Shown here: in pieces, positions 23,963 through 32,943 of the stretch
Layout of the letters: each line of letters begins with the position of its first letter
Position numbering within the stretch: position 1 is the stretch's first letter
Assembly (NCBI GenBank): GCA_021157895.1
Contig: JAGGVQ010000015.1
Coordinates: 1-44,187, forward strand
Length of the DNA stretch: 44,187 nucleotides
Direction of reading: 5' to 3'
Source: Dehalococcoidia bacterium
GTDB lineage: Bacteria; Chloroflexota; Dehalococcoidia; GIF9; AB-539-J10
The notes under the pieces: generated by a model
Told to the model about the DNA's origin: nothing
Database searches by the model: none
The model's input: only the letters and a program-made list of their open reading frames with translations
Position numbers and translations under genes: made by a program

Positions 23963-25156
23963 ATGATGGAGAAGAAAACCGTTAGAGATATAGATGTTAC
24001 AGGGAAGAGGGTCCTGGTAAGAGTTGACTTTAATATTCCTCTGGATGGTGAAACTAGGGCTATCCTCAGCGATAGCCGCATTAGGGCTTCTCTCCCTACC
24101 ATTCAATACCTTATTGACCATAGGGCCAGGATTATCTTATGTTCACACCTGGGTCGGCCTGGGGGAAGAGTGGATGAGCAATTACGCATGAGGCCTGTAG
24201 CAGAACGGTTATCACAACTATTAGGGGTGCCTGTGCAAGTAGCCAGTGATTGCGTTGGCAAGGAAGTAAGAAATAAGGTGAGGTTATTGGGAGAGGGAGA
24301 GATATTGCTCTTGGAAAACCTGAGATTCTATCCTGAGGAAGAAGCCAATGATCATCATTTTGCTCAAGAGCTAGCTAGTCTAGCCGATATCTATGTTGAT
24401 AATGCATTTGGCACTGCCCACCGTGCTCATGCCTCGACAGTAGGGGTGACCAAGTATCTTCCTGCCGTAGCCGGTTTCCTGATTCAAAAAGAGGTGGACT
24501 GTATACAAGAACTTTTGTCTGAACCAGCACACCCTTTTGCTTGCCTGCTAGGCGGAGCTAAGATAAATGACAAAATAAGATTAATACGCAATATTATGCA
24601 GGTAGTAGATGTTTTGCTTATTGGTGGGGCTATGGCAACTACATTCTTAAAAGCACAAGGCTTCTCCGTAGGACAATCGCTCGTGGATAATGGTAGTTTA
24701 GGTTTAGCCCGAGAATTGTTGCAAGAGACAAAGGATAATGGTATTCGATTATTGTTACCAGTCGATGAAGTTGTGGTTGATAAGGTTGAAAAGAATGCCC
24801 CAAGCAAAGTTATTACTATCAGCTGCATGCCATTTGAAGGCTATATCGTTGATATTGGACCTCAAACATGCCAACTTTTTTGCAATGAGTTGAAGAAAAG
24901 TCGCAGTGTTATGTGGAATGGCCCTATGGGAATCTCTGAGATTGCAGATTTTGCTAAGGGCACTAGATGTATTGCTACTTGCTTGTCCAATATTGATGCT
25001 ATAACTGTCATTGGTGGGGGATCTAGCGCTGAAGCAGTCGAGGAAATGGGACTAACAGAACGGATGACCCATGTTTCTACTGGAGGTGGTGCCAGTCTTG
25101 AGTTGTTGAAAGGTTGTTCTTTACCCGCAGTACAAGTGCTGCAAGACAAAGATTAG
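23963..25156 (+). CDS. pgk: Phosphoglycerate kinase
   Basis: A 397-residue glycolytic/gluconeogenic kinase. VRVDFNIPLDG, CSHLGRPGG and FGTAHRAHAS form the N-domain substrate site; LLGGAKINDKI and MWNGPMGISEI the C-domain. The nucleotide loop reads GGGSSAEAVEEMG; most enzymes have GGGD, where the Asp helps bind Mg-nucleotide, so Ser stands in that place. I believe GGGS occurs in other Chloroflexota. STGGGASLELLKG closes the protein. AAGGAG precedes the ATG at 23963. It is followed 18 bp later by tpiA. Confidence 0.95.
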   Translation: MMEKKTVRDIDVTGKRVLVRVDFNIPLDGETRAILSDSRIRASLPTIQYLIDHRARIILCSHLGRPGGRVDEQLRMRPVAERLSQLLGVPVQVASDCVGKEVRNKVRLLGEGEILLLENLRFYPEEEANDHHFAQELASLADIYVDNAFGTAHRAHASTVGVTKYLPAVAGFLIQKEVDCIQELLSEPAHPFACLLGGAKINDKIRLIRNIMQVVDVLLIGGAMATTFLKAQGFSVGQSLVDNGSLGLARELLQETKDNGIRLLLPVDEVVVDKVEKNAPSKVITISCMPFEGYIVDIGPQTCQLFCNELKKSRSVMWNGPMGISEIADFAKGTRCIATCLSNIDAITVIGGGSSAEAVEEMGLTERMTHVSTGGGASLELLKGCSLPAVQVLQDKD

Positions 25157-25174
25157 GGGGAGAATATAGAAGAG

Positions 25175-25945
25175 ATGAGAATGCCAATTATCGCTGGTAA
25201 CTGGAAAATGTACACTACTCCAGCAGAGGCAAGGAAATTAGTATTAGATATGTTACCCGCACTGGACAAAGTAGAGGGAGTAGATAAGTTATTATGCCCA
25301 CCATTTGTTTCTTTGCTTTTGCTGAAGGAGTTGTTAAAGGATACATCTATTCGCCTTGGTGCTCAAAATATGTATTTTGAAGTTAAGGGTGCTTATACCG
25401 GTGAGATATCCCCTTTGATGTTAGTAGAGCTATGTCACTTTGTGATCTTGGGACATTCCGAGCGGCGGTGGTATTTTGGTGAAAACGATAGGTTAATCAA
25501 TAATAAAATTAAGTCTGCCTTATCTCATAAGCTCATACCAATATTATGTGTTGGGGAAAGGCTGAGGGAGAGGGAATCTGGTAGGGCACAAGAGGTTATC
25601 AGTAATCAGCTATATGCAGGGTTAAGCGATGTAGCCACATCCAGTGAAATAGTGATTGCATATGAACCGGTTTGGGCAATTGGCACTGGTAAAGCGGCTA
25701 CCAGTAAACAGGCAGCAGACACTATCAAGTTTATTCGCGATACGCTGGCTAGTATCTGGGATGGCAGAAGGGCACAAGAGATACGCATTCTTTATGGGGG
25801 TAGTGTCACTGGAGAGAATATTACTGAGCTTGTGTCACAGTCAGAAATCGATGGTGCTTTGGTAGGAGGGGCTAGTCTCAGGCCTGAAGAATTTGTCAGC
25901 ATTGTTAGCCAAGCTGCAAAAATCAAAGGCAAGTCGATTATCTGA
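25175..25945 (+). CDS. tpiA: Triosephosphate isomerase
   Basis: A 256-residue TIM barrel converting DHAP and GAP. Catalytic residues are visible: Lys in GNWKMYT near residue 12, His in LGHSERR near residue 98, Glu in AYEPVWAIGTGKA near residue 168; the phosphate loop is ILYGGSVTGENI and GALVGGASL. The length is standard. There is a second in-frame ATG two codons downstream. It lies between pgk and miaA in the same run. Confidence 0.96.
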   Translation: MRMPIIAGNWKMYTTPAEARKLVLDMLPALDKVEGVDKLLCPPFVSLLLLKELLKDTSIRLGAQNMYFEVKGAYTGEISPLMLVELCHFVILGHSERRWYFGENDRLINNKIKSALSHKLIPILCVGERLRERESGRAQEVISNQLYAGLSDVATSSEIVIAYEPVWAIGTGKAATSKQAADTIKFIRDTLASIWDGRRAQEIRILYGGSVTGENITELVSQSEIDGALVGGASLRPEEFVSIVSQAAKIKGKSII

Positions 25946-25958
25946 ATAGGGATACATA

Positions 25959-26909
25959 GTGTATATTAGTTCCCAGGCATATCTAAGTGCCAGAAGCCAG
26001 AAGAGGCTTATTGCTATAGTTGGCCCCACAGCAACAGGAAAAAGTAATCTTGCCCTCAGCATCGCTCATGAATTTGGGGCAGAGGTGGTTAATGCTGATA
26101 GTCGCCAAGTCTACAGATACATGGATATAGGAACTGATAAACCATCCCTGATGTCAAGGGCGCAGGTTCCTCATCATCTTATTGATATTGTCGATCCCGA
26201 TGAGAACTTTAATCTGGCAAAATATAAAAATCTAGCTACCAAAACTATTGATGTAATTATCAAAAGAGGGAAGTTGCCGCTACTGGTGGGGGGGAGTGGG
26301 CTTTATGTATGGTCTGTGTTAGAGGGGTGGAATATACCTGAGGTAGCACCTAATTATCCCCTGAGACATGCTCTAGAGAGTAGAGCGGCTAATGAAGGGA
26401 TTCAGTCTCTTTATAAAGAGCTTCAAGGCATTGATCCTCTCGCCGCAAGTAGGATAAATCCTGCCAATGTACGTCGCCTTGTTCGAGCTTTGGAAATATA
26501 CGAGATGACAGGGCATATTCCTTCGCAGCTGCAGCGCAAAACAGCGCCTGATTTATTTACATACATAATTGGATTGAATATGGAAAGAGGGGATTTATAT
26601 AGAAGGATCGATGAACGTATCGACATCATGATGCAAAAAGGACTGATAGATGAAACAAAAAAGTTGTTTGAGCGAGGATATAATTCAAGATTATCTTCTA
26701 TGTCTGGGATAGGATATAAGCAGATAGGCGAATTTTTGGAGGGACATATTGACTTACCCTCAGCTGTTGCAAAGATTAAGCGTGACACCCGTCGTCTGGC
26801 ACGGCATCAATGTGCCTGGTTTCGCCTTGGAGATGATAGAATTCACTGGATTGTTGAGGGCAATGCGGAAGATGAAGCTAAGACGATGATAAGGAATTTT
26901 GTACTATGA
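25959..26909 (+). CDS. miaA: tRNA dimethylallyltransferase
   Basis: A 316-residue enzyme that adds dimethylallyl to A37 of tRNAs reading UNN codons. The P-loop is GPTATGKS near residue 23, followed by VNADSRQVYRYMDIGTDKPS; LLVGGSGLYVWSVLEGW and GIGYKQIGEFLEG are family blocks. The start is GTG at 25959, 13 bp after the tpiA stop. It ends in an ATGA overlap with dapF, implying translational coupling. Confidence 0.94.
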   Translation: MYISSQAYLSARSQKRLIAIVGPTATGKSNLALSIAHEFGAEVVNADSRQVYRYMDIGTDKPSLMSRAQVPHHLIDIVDPDENFNLAKYKNLATKTIDVIIKRGKLPLLVGGSGLYVWSVLEGWNIPEVAPNYPLRHALESRAANEGIQSLYKELQGIDPLAASRINPANVRRLVRALEIYEMTGHIPSQLQRKTAPDLFTYIIGLNMERGDLYRRIDERIDIMMQKGLIDETKKLFERGYNSRLSSMSGIGYKQIGEFLEGHIDLPSAVAKIKRDTRRLARHQCAWFRLGDDRIHWIVEGNAEDEAKTMIRNFVL

Positions 26910-27748
26910 AATTTTTCAAATTACAAGCTACAGGAAACGACTTCATTGTGGTAGATGCCAGGAATGAATATCATAATTGGCCCAGGTTATCTCAACTTAT
27001 GTGTCGGTACCACTTTGGTATTGGTGCTGATGGCGTGATACTGGTACAGAATTCTCCAAGTGCTGATCTGAAAATGTCCATCTTCAACTCTGATGGTTCC
27101 AAGGCTGAAGTATGTGGCAACGGACTGAGATGTCTGGCTAAGTATGCCATCGAGCATCAGGTAGTTGATACAACAAATATATCTGTAGAAACATTATCAG
27201 GGGTTAAAAGAGTTAAAGCCCATCTTTCAGGACAACAGGTTACATCTGTTGAAGTCGAAATGGGGCTTCCTGTGTTTACTGCTGAAGATATTCCTGTCGA
27301 TATCAAAACCGGTAAAGTCCCTCTATTAGAGTATCCATTGGATGTGGAAAAAGGTGAATTGACTATATCTGTTGTGTCTATGGGCAACCCGCATGCAGTT
27401 CACTTTCTATCAGGAGAAATAGCTACATTTCCACTTGATAAAGTGGGGCCACAGGTAGAAAGACATGTGGTATTTCCGCAAAGGACAAATTTTGAGATTG
27501 CTAAAGTTATAAGTCGCAAGAGAATTAAGGCCAGAGTATGGGAAAGGGGAGTGGGGGAAACCCTTGCTTGTGGCAGCGGCGCCTGTGCTATAGTTGTAGC
27601 TGCTCGAATATTGGGATATATAGATGATGTAGTTGACATAATACTTCCAGGAGGAACGCTGACCATCAGGTGGGATGGCCAGGGCAGTGTTTCTCTAACT
27701 GGTCCGGTAGAGGATGTGTTTACTGGTGAGTGGCCTAGTCTAGAGTAA
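26906..27748 (+). CDS. dapF: Diaminopimelate epimerase
   Basis: A 280-residue epimerase of LL- to meso-diaminopimelate, for lysine and peptidoglycan precursor. The two catalytic Cys lie in EVCGNGLRCLAKY near residue 73 and ETLACGSGACAIVVA near residue 218. FKLQATGNDFIVVDAR and ADGVILV are the expected N-terminal blocks. The ATG overlaps the miaA stop. The next gene, dapL, makes its substrate. Confidence 0.96.
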   Translation: MKFFKLQATGNDFIVVDARNEYHNWPRLSQLMCRYHFGIGADGVILVQNSPSADLKMSIFNSDGSKAEVCGNGLRCLAKYAIEHQVVDTTNISVETLSGVKRVKAHLSGQQVTSVEVEMGLPVFTAEDIPVDIKTGKVPLLEYPLDVEKGELTISVVSMGNPHAVHFLSGEIATFPLDKVGPQVERHVVFPQRTNFEIAKVISRKRIKARVWERGVGETLACGSGACAIVVAARILGYIDDVVDIILPGGTLTIRWDGQGSVSLTGPVEDVFTGEWPSLE

Positions 27749-27833
27749 ATCAGGGCAAAGGCGTCTTTACTATAACAGGTGAATTGGTTAGGCATGTGTG
27801 TCTTAGTTACATTTTCTGGACAAGGAGGACAAT

Positions 27834-29006
27834 ATGCAGTTCGCTGATAGACTTAATCGATTGCCTCCCTATCTTTTTGTTGGCATCAACCAAAGGATTG
27901 CTGAACTGCGATCCCAGGGTCAAGATATCATAAGTTTTGCTATAGGAGATCCTGATTTACCAACACCTGTAGGTATCATTAAACATCTATGCTGTGCAGC
28001 TCAAGATCCTGCTAATCATAAGTATCCTGAGACCAAAGGGCTACCTCAACTCCGGCAGGCAATTGCTGGTTGGTATGCCCGGCGTTTCGGGGTTCTCCTG
28101 GATCCTGATACAGAAGTATTGCCACTCATTGGCTCCAAAGAGGGAATAGGACATATCGCGTTGTGTTTTGTTGAGCCCGGTGACATTGCACTGGTGCCTG
28201 ATCCAGGTTATCCTCCATTTTCCTTGGGGGTTATTATAGCTGGAGGCGAATTGTATTCCATGCCTCTCTATGAATGGAATGATTTCTTACCAGATTTTAA
28301 TACTATTCCTGAGCAGATAGTCAATAAAGCGAAATTCATGTGGTTGAATTATCCCAATAATCCTACTGGAGCTATAGCAGATGTTGGATTCTTTGCTAGA
28401 GCAATTAAATTTGCCAAGGAACACAACATTGCTATTTGTCATGATGCAGCTTATTCCGAGATCTCCTTCAATAGTTATAAGCCTCCGAGCTTTTTAAATG
28501 CGCTGGGCGCTAAAGAAGTTGGAGTAGAATTTCACTCTCTGTCCAAAACCTACAATATGACAGGATGGAGAATAGGCATGGTGGTAGGTAATAGCAAGAT
28601 TATAGAAGCGCTATTTCATGTTAAGTCCAATTTGGATTCAGGAATTCCTCAGGCAATTCAGGAAGCTGCAATTGAAGCTTTATCCGGATTTTCTCCTGAC
28701 TACGCCATAGCACGCAATGTAATATTGCAGCGGAGACGAGACGAATTAGTACACGCGCTGGCTGCAATTGGGATTGAGGCTCGAGTACCCAAGGCTACTT
28801 TTTATATCTGGGCTAAGGTTCCTTTGGGGTATCACTCTGTGGACTTTGCTACGAAATTGCTTGATGAGGTTGGTATTGCTGTTACTCCAGGCATTGGTTA
28901 TGGAAAATGTGGAGATGACTATATCCGATTTTCCCTGACCATTCCTGATGAGCGCTTGGAACAAGGCGTGACTCGTTTATCACACTGGCATTGGAGGAAG
29001 AAATAA
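27834..29006 (+). CDS. dapL: LL-diaminopimelate aminotransferase (DapL type)
   Basis: A 390-residue class I PLP aminotransferase. IISFAIGDPDLPTP, ETKGLPQLRQAIAGWY, NYPNNPTG, HDAAYSEISF and HSLSKTYNMTGWRIG, with the PLP Lys in SLSK, match the DapL2-like group, which converts tetrahydrodipicolinate directly to LL-DAP. The neighbouring dapF supports this over other aspartate-aminotransferase-like roles. AAGGAGGA precedes the ATG. Its final codons overlap the hflX reading frame. Confidence 0.9.
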   Translation: MQFADRLNRLPPYLFVGINQRIAELRSQGQDIISFAIGDPDLPTPVGIIKHLCCAAQDPANHKYPETKGLPQLRQAIAGWYARRFGVLLDPDTEVLPLIGSKEGIGHIALCFVEPGDIALVPDPGYPPFSLGVIIAGGELYSMPLYEWNDFLPDFNTIPEQIVNKAKFMWLNYPNNPTGAIADVGFFARAIKFAKEHNIAICHDAAYSEISFNSYKPPSFLNALGAKEVGVEFHSLSKTYNMTGWRIGMVVGNSKIIEALFHVKSNLDSGIPQAIQEAAIEALSGFSPDYAIARNVILQRRRDELVHALAAIGIEARVPKATFYIWAKVPLGYHSVDFATKLLDEVGIAVTPGIGYGKCGDDYIRFSLTIPDERLEQGVTRLSHWHWRKK

Positions 29007-30163
29007 AACGCAACCTCTTTTCTACACAACCCGAAGTAGAAAAAGTATTCTTGGTTGCTGTAGAGAGCAAGTCGTTAGAGGATGATTGGACAACAGATGA
29101 TTCCTTGCAGGAGCTATCTCGTTTAGTTCAAACGGCTGGTGCTAAAGTAGCAGGAGCACTTACTCAAAAATGTGATAGACCCCTGCAAGATTGCTATATC
29201 GGCAGGGGGAAGATTGCCGAGTTGGTTAGCCTGAGACAACAAACTCAATATAATACAGTGATCTTTGATGATGAATTGTCGCCGAGGCAGCAAAGGAACC
29301 TCGAGGAAGTATTGCAAGTCAAGGTTGTTGATCGCACAGCGCTTATTTTAGATATCTTCGCCAAGAAAGCTACAACCCGTGAAGGCCAACTTCAGGTTGA
29401 TCTGGCACAGCACCAGTATATATTGCCCAGACTAGTAGGGCAGTGGGGGCACTTGGAACGGTTGGGAGGGGGAATTGGTACCAGGGGTCCTGGAGAGTCG
29501 CAACTGGAGACTGACCGACGTTTGATTCATAAACGTATCGGCAAACTCAAACAACAGATAGAACATGTGCGGCAACACCGTGCTCTCTACAGAAAACAAC
29601 GTAGAAGATCAGGCATACCGGTTGTAGCCCTGGTTGGTTATACTAATGCAGGTAAAAGCACCTTATTTAATGTTCTGAGTAAAGATACTGTTACTGTGGA
29701 AGATAAGCTATTTTCCACCCTTGACCCCGTTACTCGCAAGTTGAGCCTGCCTGATGGCGGTAGCTTCTTGATCACGGACACAGTTGGTTTTATTCATAAG
29801 TTGCCCACCTCGATCATTGCTGCTTTTCGAGCTACCTTGGAGGAAATTAGTGCAGCTAACTTATTGTTGCACATAGTTGACATAACGTCTAAGAGTGCTG
29901 CCAATCAATGTCGTACGGTGGAGGAGACTCTCGGTAGCCTGAACTGCGAGCATACGCCTGTACTTATGGTACTGAATAAGATAGATCTGGTTCTAGATAG
30001 TGAAGCAGAAGTAAATTCTCTAGCCGCTACTCCTTTCTCCTGGAGAAATATTATGTTGCCTGATAGAGATACGGTTATGATATCTGCTGCAAAGAAATGG
30101 GGGATAAAAACTCTTCTGGATAAGATAGCTTCCCGCTTGATAATACCTGCTGGGGACAAATAA
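28991..30163 (+). CDS. hflX: GTPase HflX, unusual start
   Basis: A 390-codon frame from TTG at 28991. The N-terminal domain has CYIGRGKIAEL and VIFDDELSPRQQRNLEE; GGGIGTRGPGESQLETDRR precedes the G domain with G1 GYTNAGKST, G3 DTVGF and G4 NKID. HflX binds the 50S subunit and rescues or splits stalled ribosomes. The start is unclear. GGAGG at 28993-28997 is ideally placed not for TTG but for ATA at 29003, which overlaps the dapL stop as ATAA; there is no ATG nearby in frame. Confidence 0.9.
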   Translation: MEEEIKRNLFSTQPEVEKVFLVAVESKSLEDDWTTDDSLQELSRLVQTAGAKVAGALTQKCDRPLQDCYIGRGKIAELVSLRQQTQYNTVIFDDELSPRQQRNLEEVLQVKVVDRTALILDIFAKKATTREGQLQVDLAQHQYILPRLVGQWGHLERLGGGIGTRGPGESQLETDRRLIHKRIGKLKQQIEHVRQHRALYRKQRRRSGIPVVALVGYTNAGKSTLFNVLSKDTVTVEDKLFSTLDPVTRKLSLPDGGSFLITDTVGFIHKLPTSIIAAFRATLEEISAANLLLHIVDITSKSAANQCRTVEETLGSLNCEHTPVLMVLNKIDLVLDSEAEVNSLAATPFSWRNIMLPDRDTVMISAAKKWGIKTLLDKIASRLIIPAGDK

Positions 30164-30182
30164 GAGGTGTTGGGAGGAAAAT

Positions 30183-31340
30183 ATGGATTATGTTCGCACA
30201 CTAAAAGATATTATTTCTATAGATACATCCAAGCCATCAGGGGCAAATTGTGGAAGGGCAATTGATTATCTTCGGCCATTATTTGCTCAGATAGGCTTTA
30301 CAACTGAAGCGGTTCATATTCCTAAAGAATATGCTGAAGGGAAGCAGGGCAGAGTTGCCTTGCTCTGCCACCGTAGGCAACAAAATAAACCTCGGCTGAT
30401 TTTCTATTCTCACATTGATGTAGTTCCAGCTGAGGGGTGGAACGCTTTCGCTCCGTGGGTGGAGGATAGGAGGATCTTCGGAAGGGGGGCTTCCGATATG
30501 AAAGGTGCAATAGTAGCATTACTCTTAGGGTTAGAATCCCTTCAAGGAAAACCTCTACAGTATGATATTTCTGTTATGGTAACCACTGATGAGGAAGTAG
30601 GACAGGCAAACCAAATCCGCTATCTAAGACAGTTTTTGGAGCCTGTTTCTGGGGCTTCTCTGTTCAGCCTTGATTCTGGTTTTGGCTATGTCACTATAGC
30701 TAATCTGGGTGTCCTGCAAGCAGATATTGTAGTGAGAGGGAAATCTGTGCATTCAGGGTTAGCCCACTTGGGAAAGAACGCTGTGGAACAAGCAAATATC
30801 TTAGTGCAAAGGCTCTTAGAGTTAAAAAGAATTGTGGTTCAGAGAAAATCTTGCATCATGGTACACCCTGACACGGGTCTTAATACTATGGAAGCCAGAC
30901 TGAATATAAATAAGATAGTTGGTGGTTTACAAATTAACGTTGTGCCAGAGAGATGCGCAATTTCCTTGGACAGGAGGTTAATTCCCGAGGAAAATATTGA
31001 GAATGCGGAGAAGGAATTGATGGATACGTTGTCCTCAGTTGAAGGGGTGGACTGGGAGATTGAAAGGATATTCAGGGTTCCTACTGTTCCTCCATGCCAG
31101 GGGCCGGTAGTGGATAAGTTATCAGAAATAATTAAAGGGGTCACGGGTCATAGTGGTAAGTTTGGCGAGATGGTTTCAGGTGACATGCCATATATTGCTA
31201 CTGCCGAATGGGGAGCGAGAGAATTTGGTCTGGGTACCATACGGGCTGAGTGTAACATTCATGGCAAATATGAATTTGTTTATCAGGATGATATTGAGAA
31301 TCTGGCTCGGATAATCACCATGTTTCTATTGTCTCGGTGA
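30183..31340 (+). CDS. M20-family metallopeptidase (ArgE/DapE/ACY1-like)
   Basis: A 385-residue zinc amidohydrolase. Metal ligands are in YSHIDVVPAEGW (His, Asp), GRGASDMKGAI (Asp) and TTDEEVGQ (catalytic Glu plus ligand Glu); the last ligand His is in ECNIHGKYEF near the C-terminus. The lid or dimerisation domain spans about residues 175-295. Family members remove acyl groups from amino acids or cleave dipeptides. The location after dapF-dapL suggests, but does not prove, a DapE-like activity; with DapL present a desuccinylase is not needed. GGGAGG precedes the ATG. Confidence 0.86.
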   Translation: MDYVRTLKDIISIDTSKPSGANCGRAIDYLRPLFAQIGFTTEAVHIPKEYAEGKQGRVALLCHRRQQNKPRLIFYSHIDVVPAEGWNAFAPWVEDRRIFGRGASDMKGAIVALLLGLESLQGKPLQYDISVMVTTDEEVGQANQIRYLRQFLEPVSGASLFSLDSGFGYVTIANLGVLQADIVVRGKSVHSGLAHLGKNAVEQANILVQRLLELKRIVVQRKSCIMVHPDTGLNTMEARLNINKIVGGLQINVVPERCAISLDRRLIPEENIENAEKELMDTLSSVEGVDWEIERIFRVPTVPPCQGPVVDKLSEIIKGVTGHSGKFGEMVSGDMPYIATAEWGAREFGLGTIRAECNIHGKYEFVYQDDIENLARIITMFLLSR

Positions 31341-31353
31341 TAGAGGACGGACT

Positions 31354-32460
31354 ATGACAATAGCAATACTATATAGAGACGAACTGCGTGAATATGATTT
31401 TGGGTCAGGTCATCCATTCCGTGGTGACCGTTATGAGATATTTCCCGAGTTTCTTAAGAAGATGCTTCCTGACGCTGGTACTTATGTGGTGTTGAAATCA
31501 GATTGGGCACGGGATGAGGATTTACGGTTAATTTGTAGTCAGGATTATATAAATTTCACAAAGGGTTATTTCGAAGCTGCCAGCTTGGGTTTAAGCTATC
31601 CGGGCATATTCTCAGCGTATCACTCAGGAGATAATAAACCACAGGGCAGGCCAGGGAGATTGGAAGAAGCAGCCAGGCTAATGATTGGTCAAGCAAAACA
31701 AGCAGTTGACATAATCCAAAGTGGGGAATACGACAAGGCATTTTGCATTGGCGGGAATATGCACCATGCTAAACCGAGCTATGGAGAAGGTTTCTGTCTG
31801 TATAATGATAATGCTTTTGCTGCTAAGTATTTGATAGACAGGTATGGTTTGGAAAAGATAATAGTCCTAGATACTGATGCCCACCAGGGAAACGGAACAT
31901 GCGAGTATTTTTACTCTGACCCCAGAGTCCTATTTATCGACCTGCATCAGGATCCCAGGACATTATATCCGGGCACAGGGTTTGCCGATGAAATTGGTGA
32001 AGGAGAGGGACTCGGGTTTACTATCAATGTTCCTATGCCAGTCTACGCTGGCTATGACTCTTACAGATTAGTTCTTGATGAGATAGTGCTGCCCGTGAGT
32101 CAAGAATTTCAGCCACAGATAATTATCAGGAATGGGGGCTCTGATCCTCATTTCGCTGATGGATTGACTAGCCTAGGACTCCCTGTCAGAGGATTCAGCA
32201 TGATTGGAGAGAAAGTTAGGGATATAGCTGAACTATGTCGTGGTAAGCAAATCGATTTCATTGGCTCTGGATATAATAGGGAGGCACTTCCCTATGCTTG
32301 GATGGCTTTAATATCAGGGTCGTCTGGGTTTGGCCTCAAATTAACTGACCCTTTTCCAGTTCCACAAAGATTTCAGACGGATCAGGTTCTCGAAAATACA
32401 AGAGGAGTTATCAAGCAAGTCAAGGACAACCTACGTCCTTTTTGGAAGTGTTTTGCCTAG
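31354..32460 (+). CDS. Histone-deacetylase-fold amidohydrolase
   Basis: A 368-residue arginase/deacetylase-superfamily enzyme. GNMHHAKPSYGEGFCLYNDN holds the paired active-site His residues; VLDTDAHQGNG has the zinc ligands Asp and His; the third ligand Asp is in NGGSDPHFAD. The transition-state Tyr is likely in SGYNREALPYAW, in place of the usual GGY. Bacterial homologues act on acetylated polyamines or small molecules such as acetoin precursors; the substrate is unknown. It follows the M20 gene by 13 bp and may share its pathway. Confidence 0.86.
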   Translation: MTIAILYRDELREYDFGSGHPFRGDRYEIFPEFLKKMLPDAGTYVVLKSDWARDEDLRLICSQDYINFTKGYFEAASLGLSYPGIFSAYHSGDNKPQGRPGRLEEAARLMIGQAKQAVDIIQSGEYDKAFCIGGNMHHAKPSYGEGFCLYNDNAFAAKYLIDRYGLEKIIVLDTDAHQGNGTCEYFYSDPRVLFIDLHQDPRTLYPGTGFADEIGEGEGLGFTINVPMPVYAGYDSYRLVLDEIVLPVSQEFQPQIIIRNGGSDPHFADGLTSLGLPVRGFSMIGEKVRDIAELCRGKQIDFIGSGYNREALPYAWMALISGSSGFGLKLTDPFPVPQRFQTDQVLENTRGVIKQVKDNLRPFWKCFA

Positions 32461-32613
32461 TTTGTTTCTTTTACCAAACAAGGTGGCTCTGCAAGAAAAC
32501 AGAATTACTTGACATAACACAGAATGTGTATGGAATGTTACAAATAGTTCTGGCAGGGCTGAGGATTACAAATTATAATTATAAGGGGAGACAATCTGAG
32601 GAAGGGAAAAGAA

Positions 32614-32910
32614 ATGGCAATAGCTGAAATTAGCATCATTCCTTTGGGAACGAAGACCTCTTCAGTAGGTAAATATGTGGCTCAAGCGATTAAAATCTTA
32701 CAGAGCGAGAGAAATATCAAATATGAGCTCTCTTCGATGGGAACCACTATAGAGGGCGATTTAGATGATATTTTAAGGATAGCCAGAGCAATGCATGAGG
32801 GGATCTTTGCTATGGGAGTTACACGAGTGGTAACAACGGTAAAAATTGATGAGCGTAGAGACAAGGAGATAAGTATTAAGAGTAAGTTGGCTGCAATTAC
32901 TGGCGAGTAG
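32614..32910 (+). CDS. MTH1187-family thiamine-binding protein (DUF77)
   Basis: A 98-residue ferredoxin-fold protein. AEISIIPLGTKTSSVGKYVA at the start and YELSSMGTTIEGDLDDILRI are characteristic of the MTH1187/YkoF-like family, some of which bind thiamine or its hydroxymethylpyrimidine moiety. Members form tetramers. The Shine-Dalgarno sequence GAAGGGA precedes the ATG. No thiamine genes or TPP riboswitch are in the vicinity, so its ligand here is only inferred. Confidence 0.85.
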   Translation: MAIAEISIIPLGTKTSSVGKYVAQAIKILQSERNIKYELSSMGTTIEGDLDDILRIARAMHEGIFAMGVTRVVTTVKIDERRDKEISIKSKLAAITGE

Positions 32911-32943
32911 TGATAAATACCATAGGTTACAGTAACAAAATAA

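Noticed and set aside
32461-32613. TPP riboswitch upstream of the MTH1187-family gene
   Set aside because: The 153-bp region contains a TTGACA-like box and a short ACAC/GTGT dyad but none of the conserved TPP aptamer segments.
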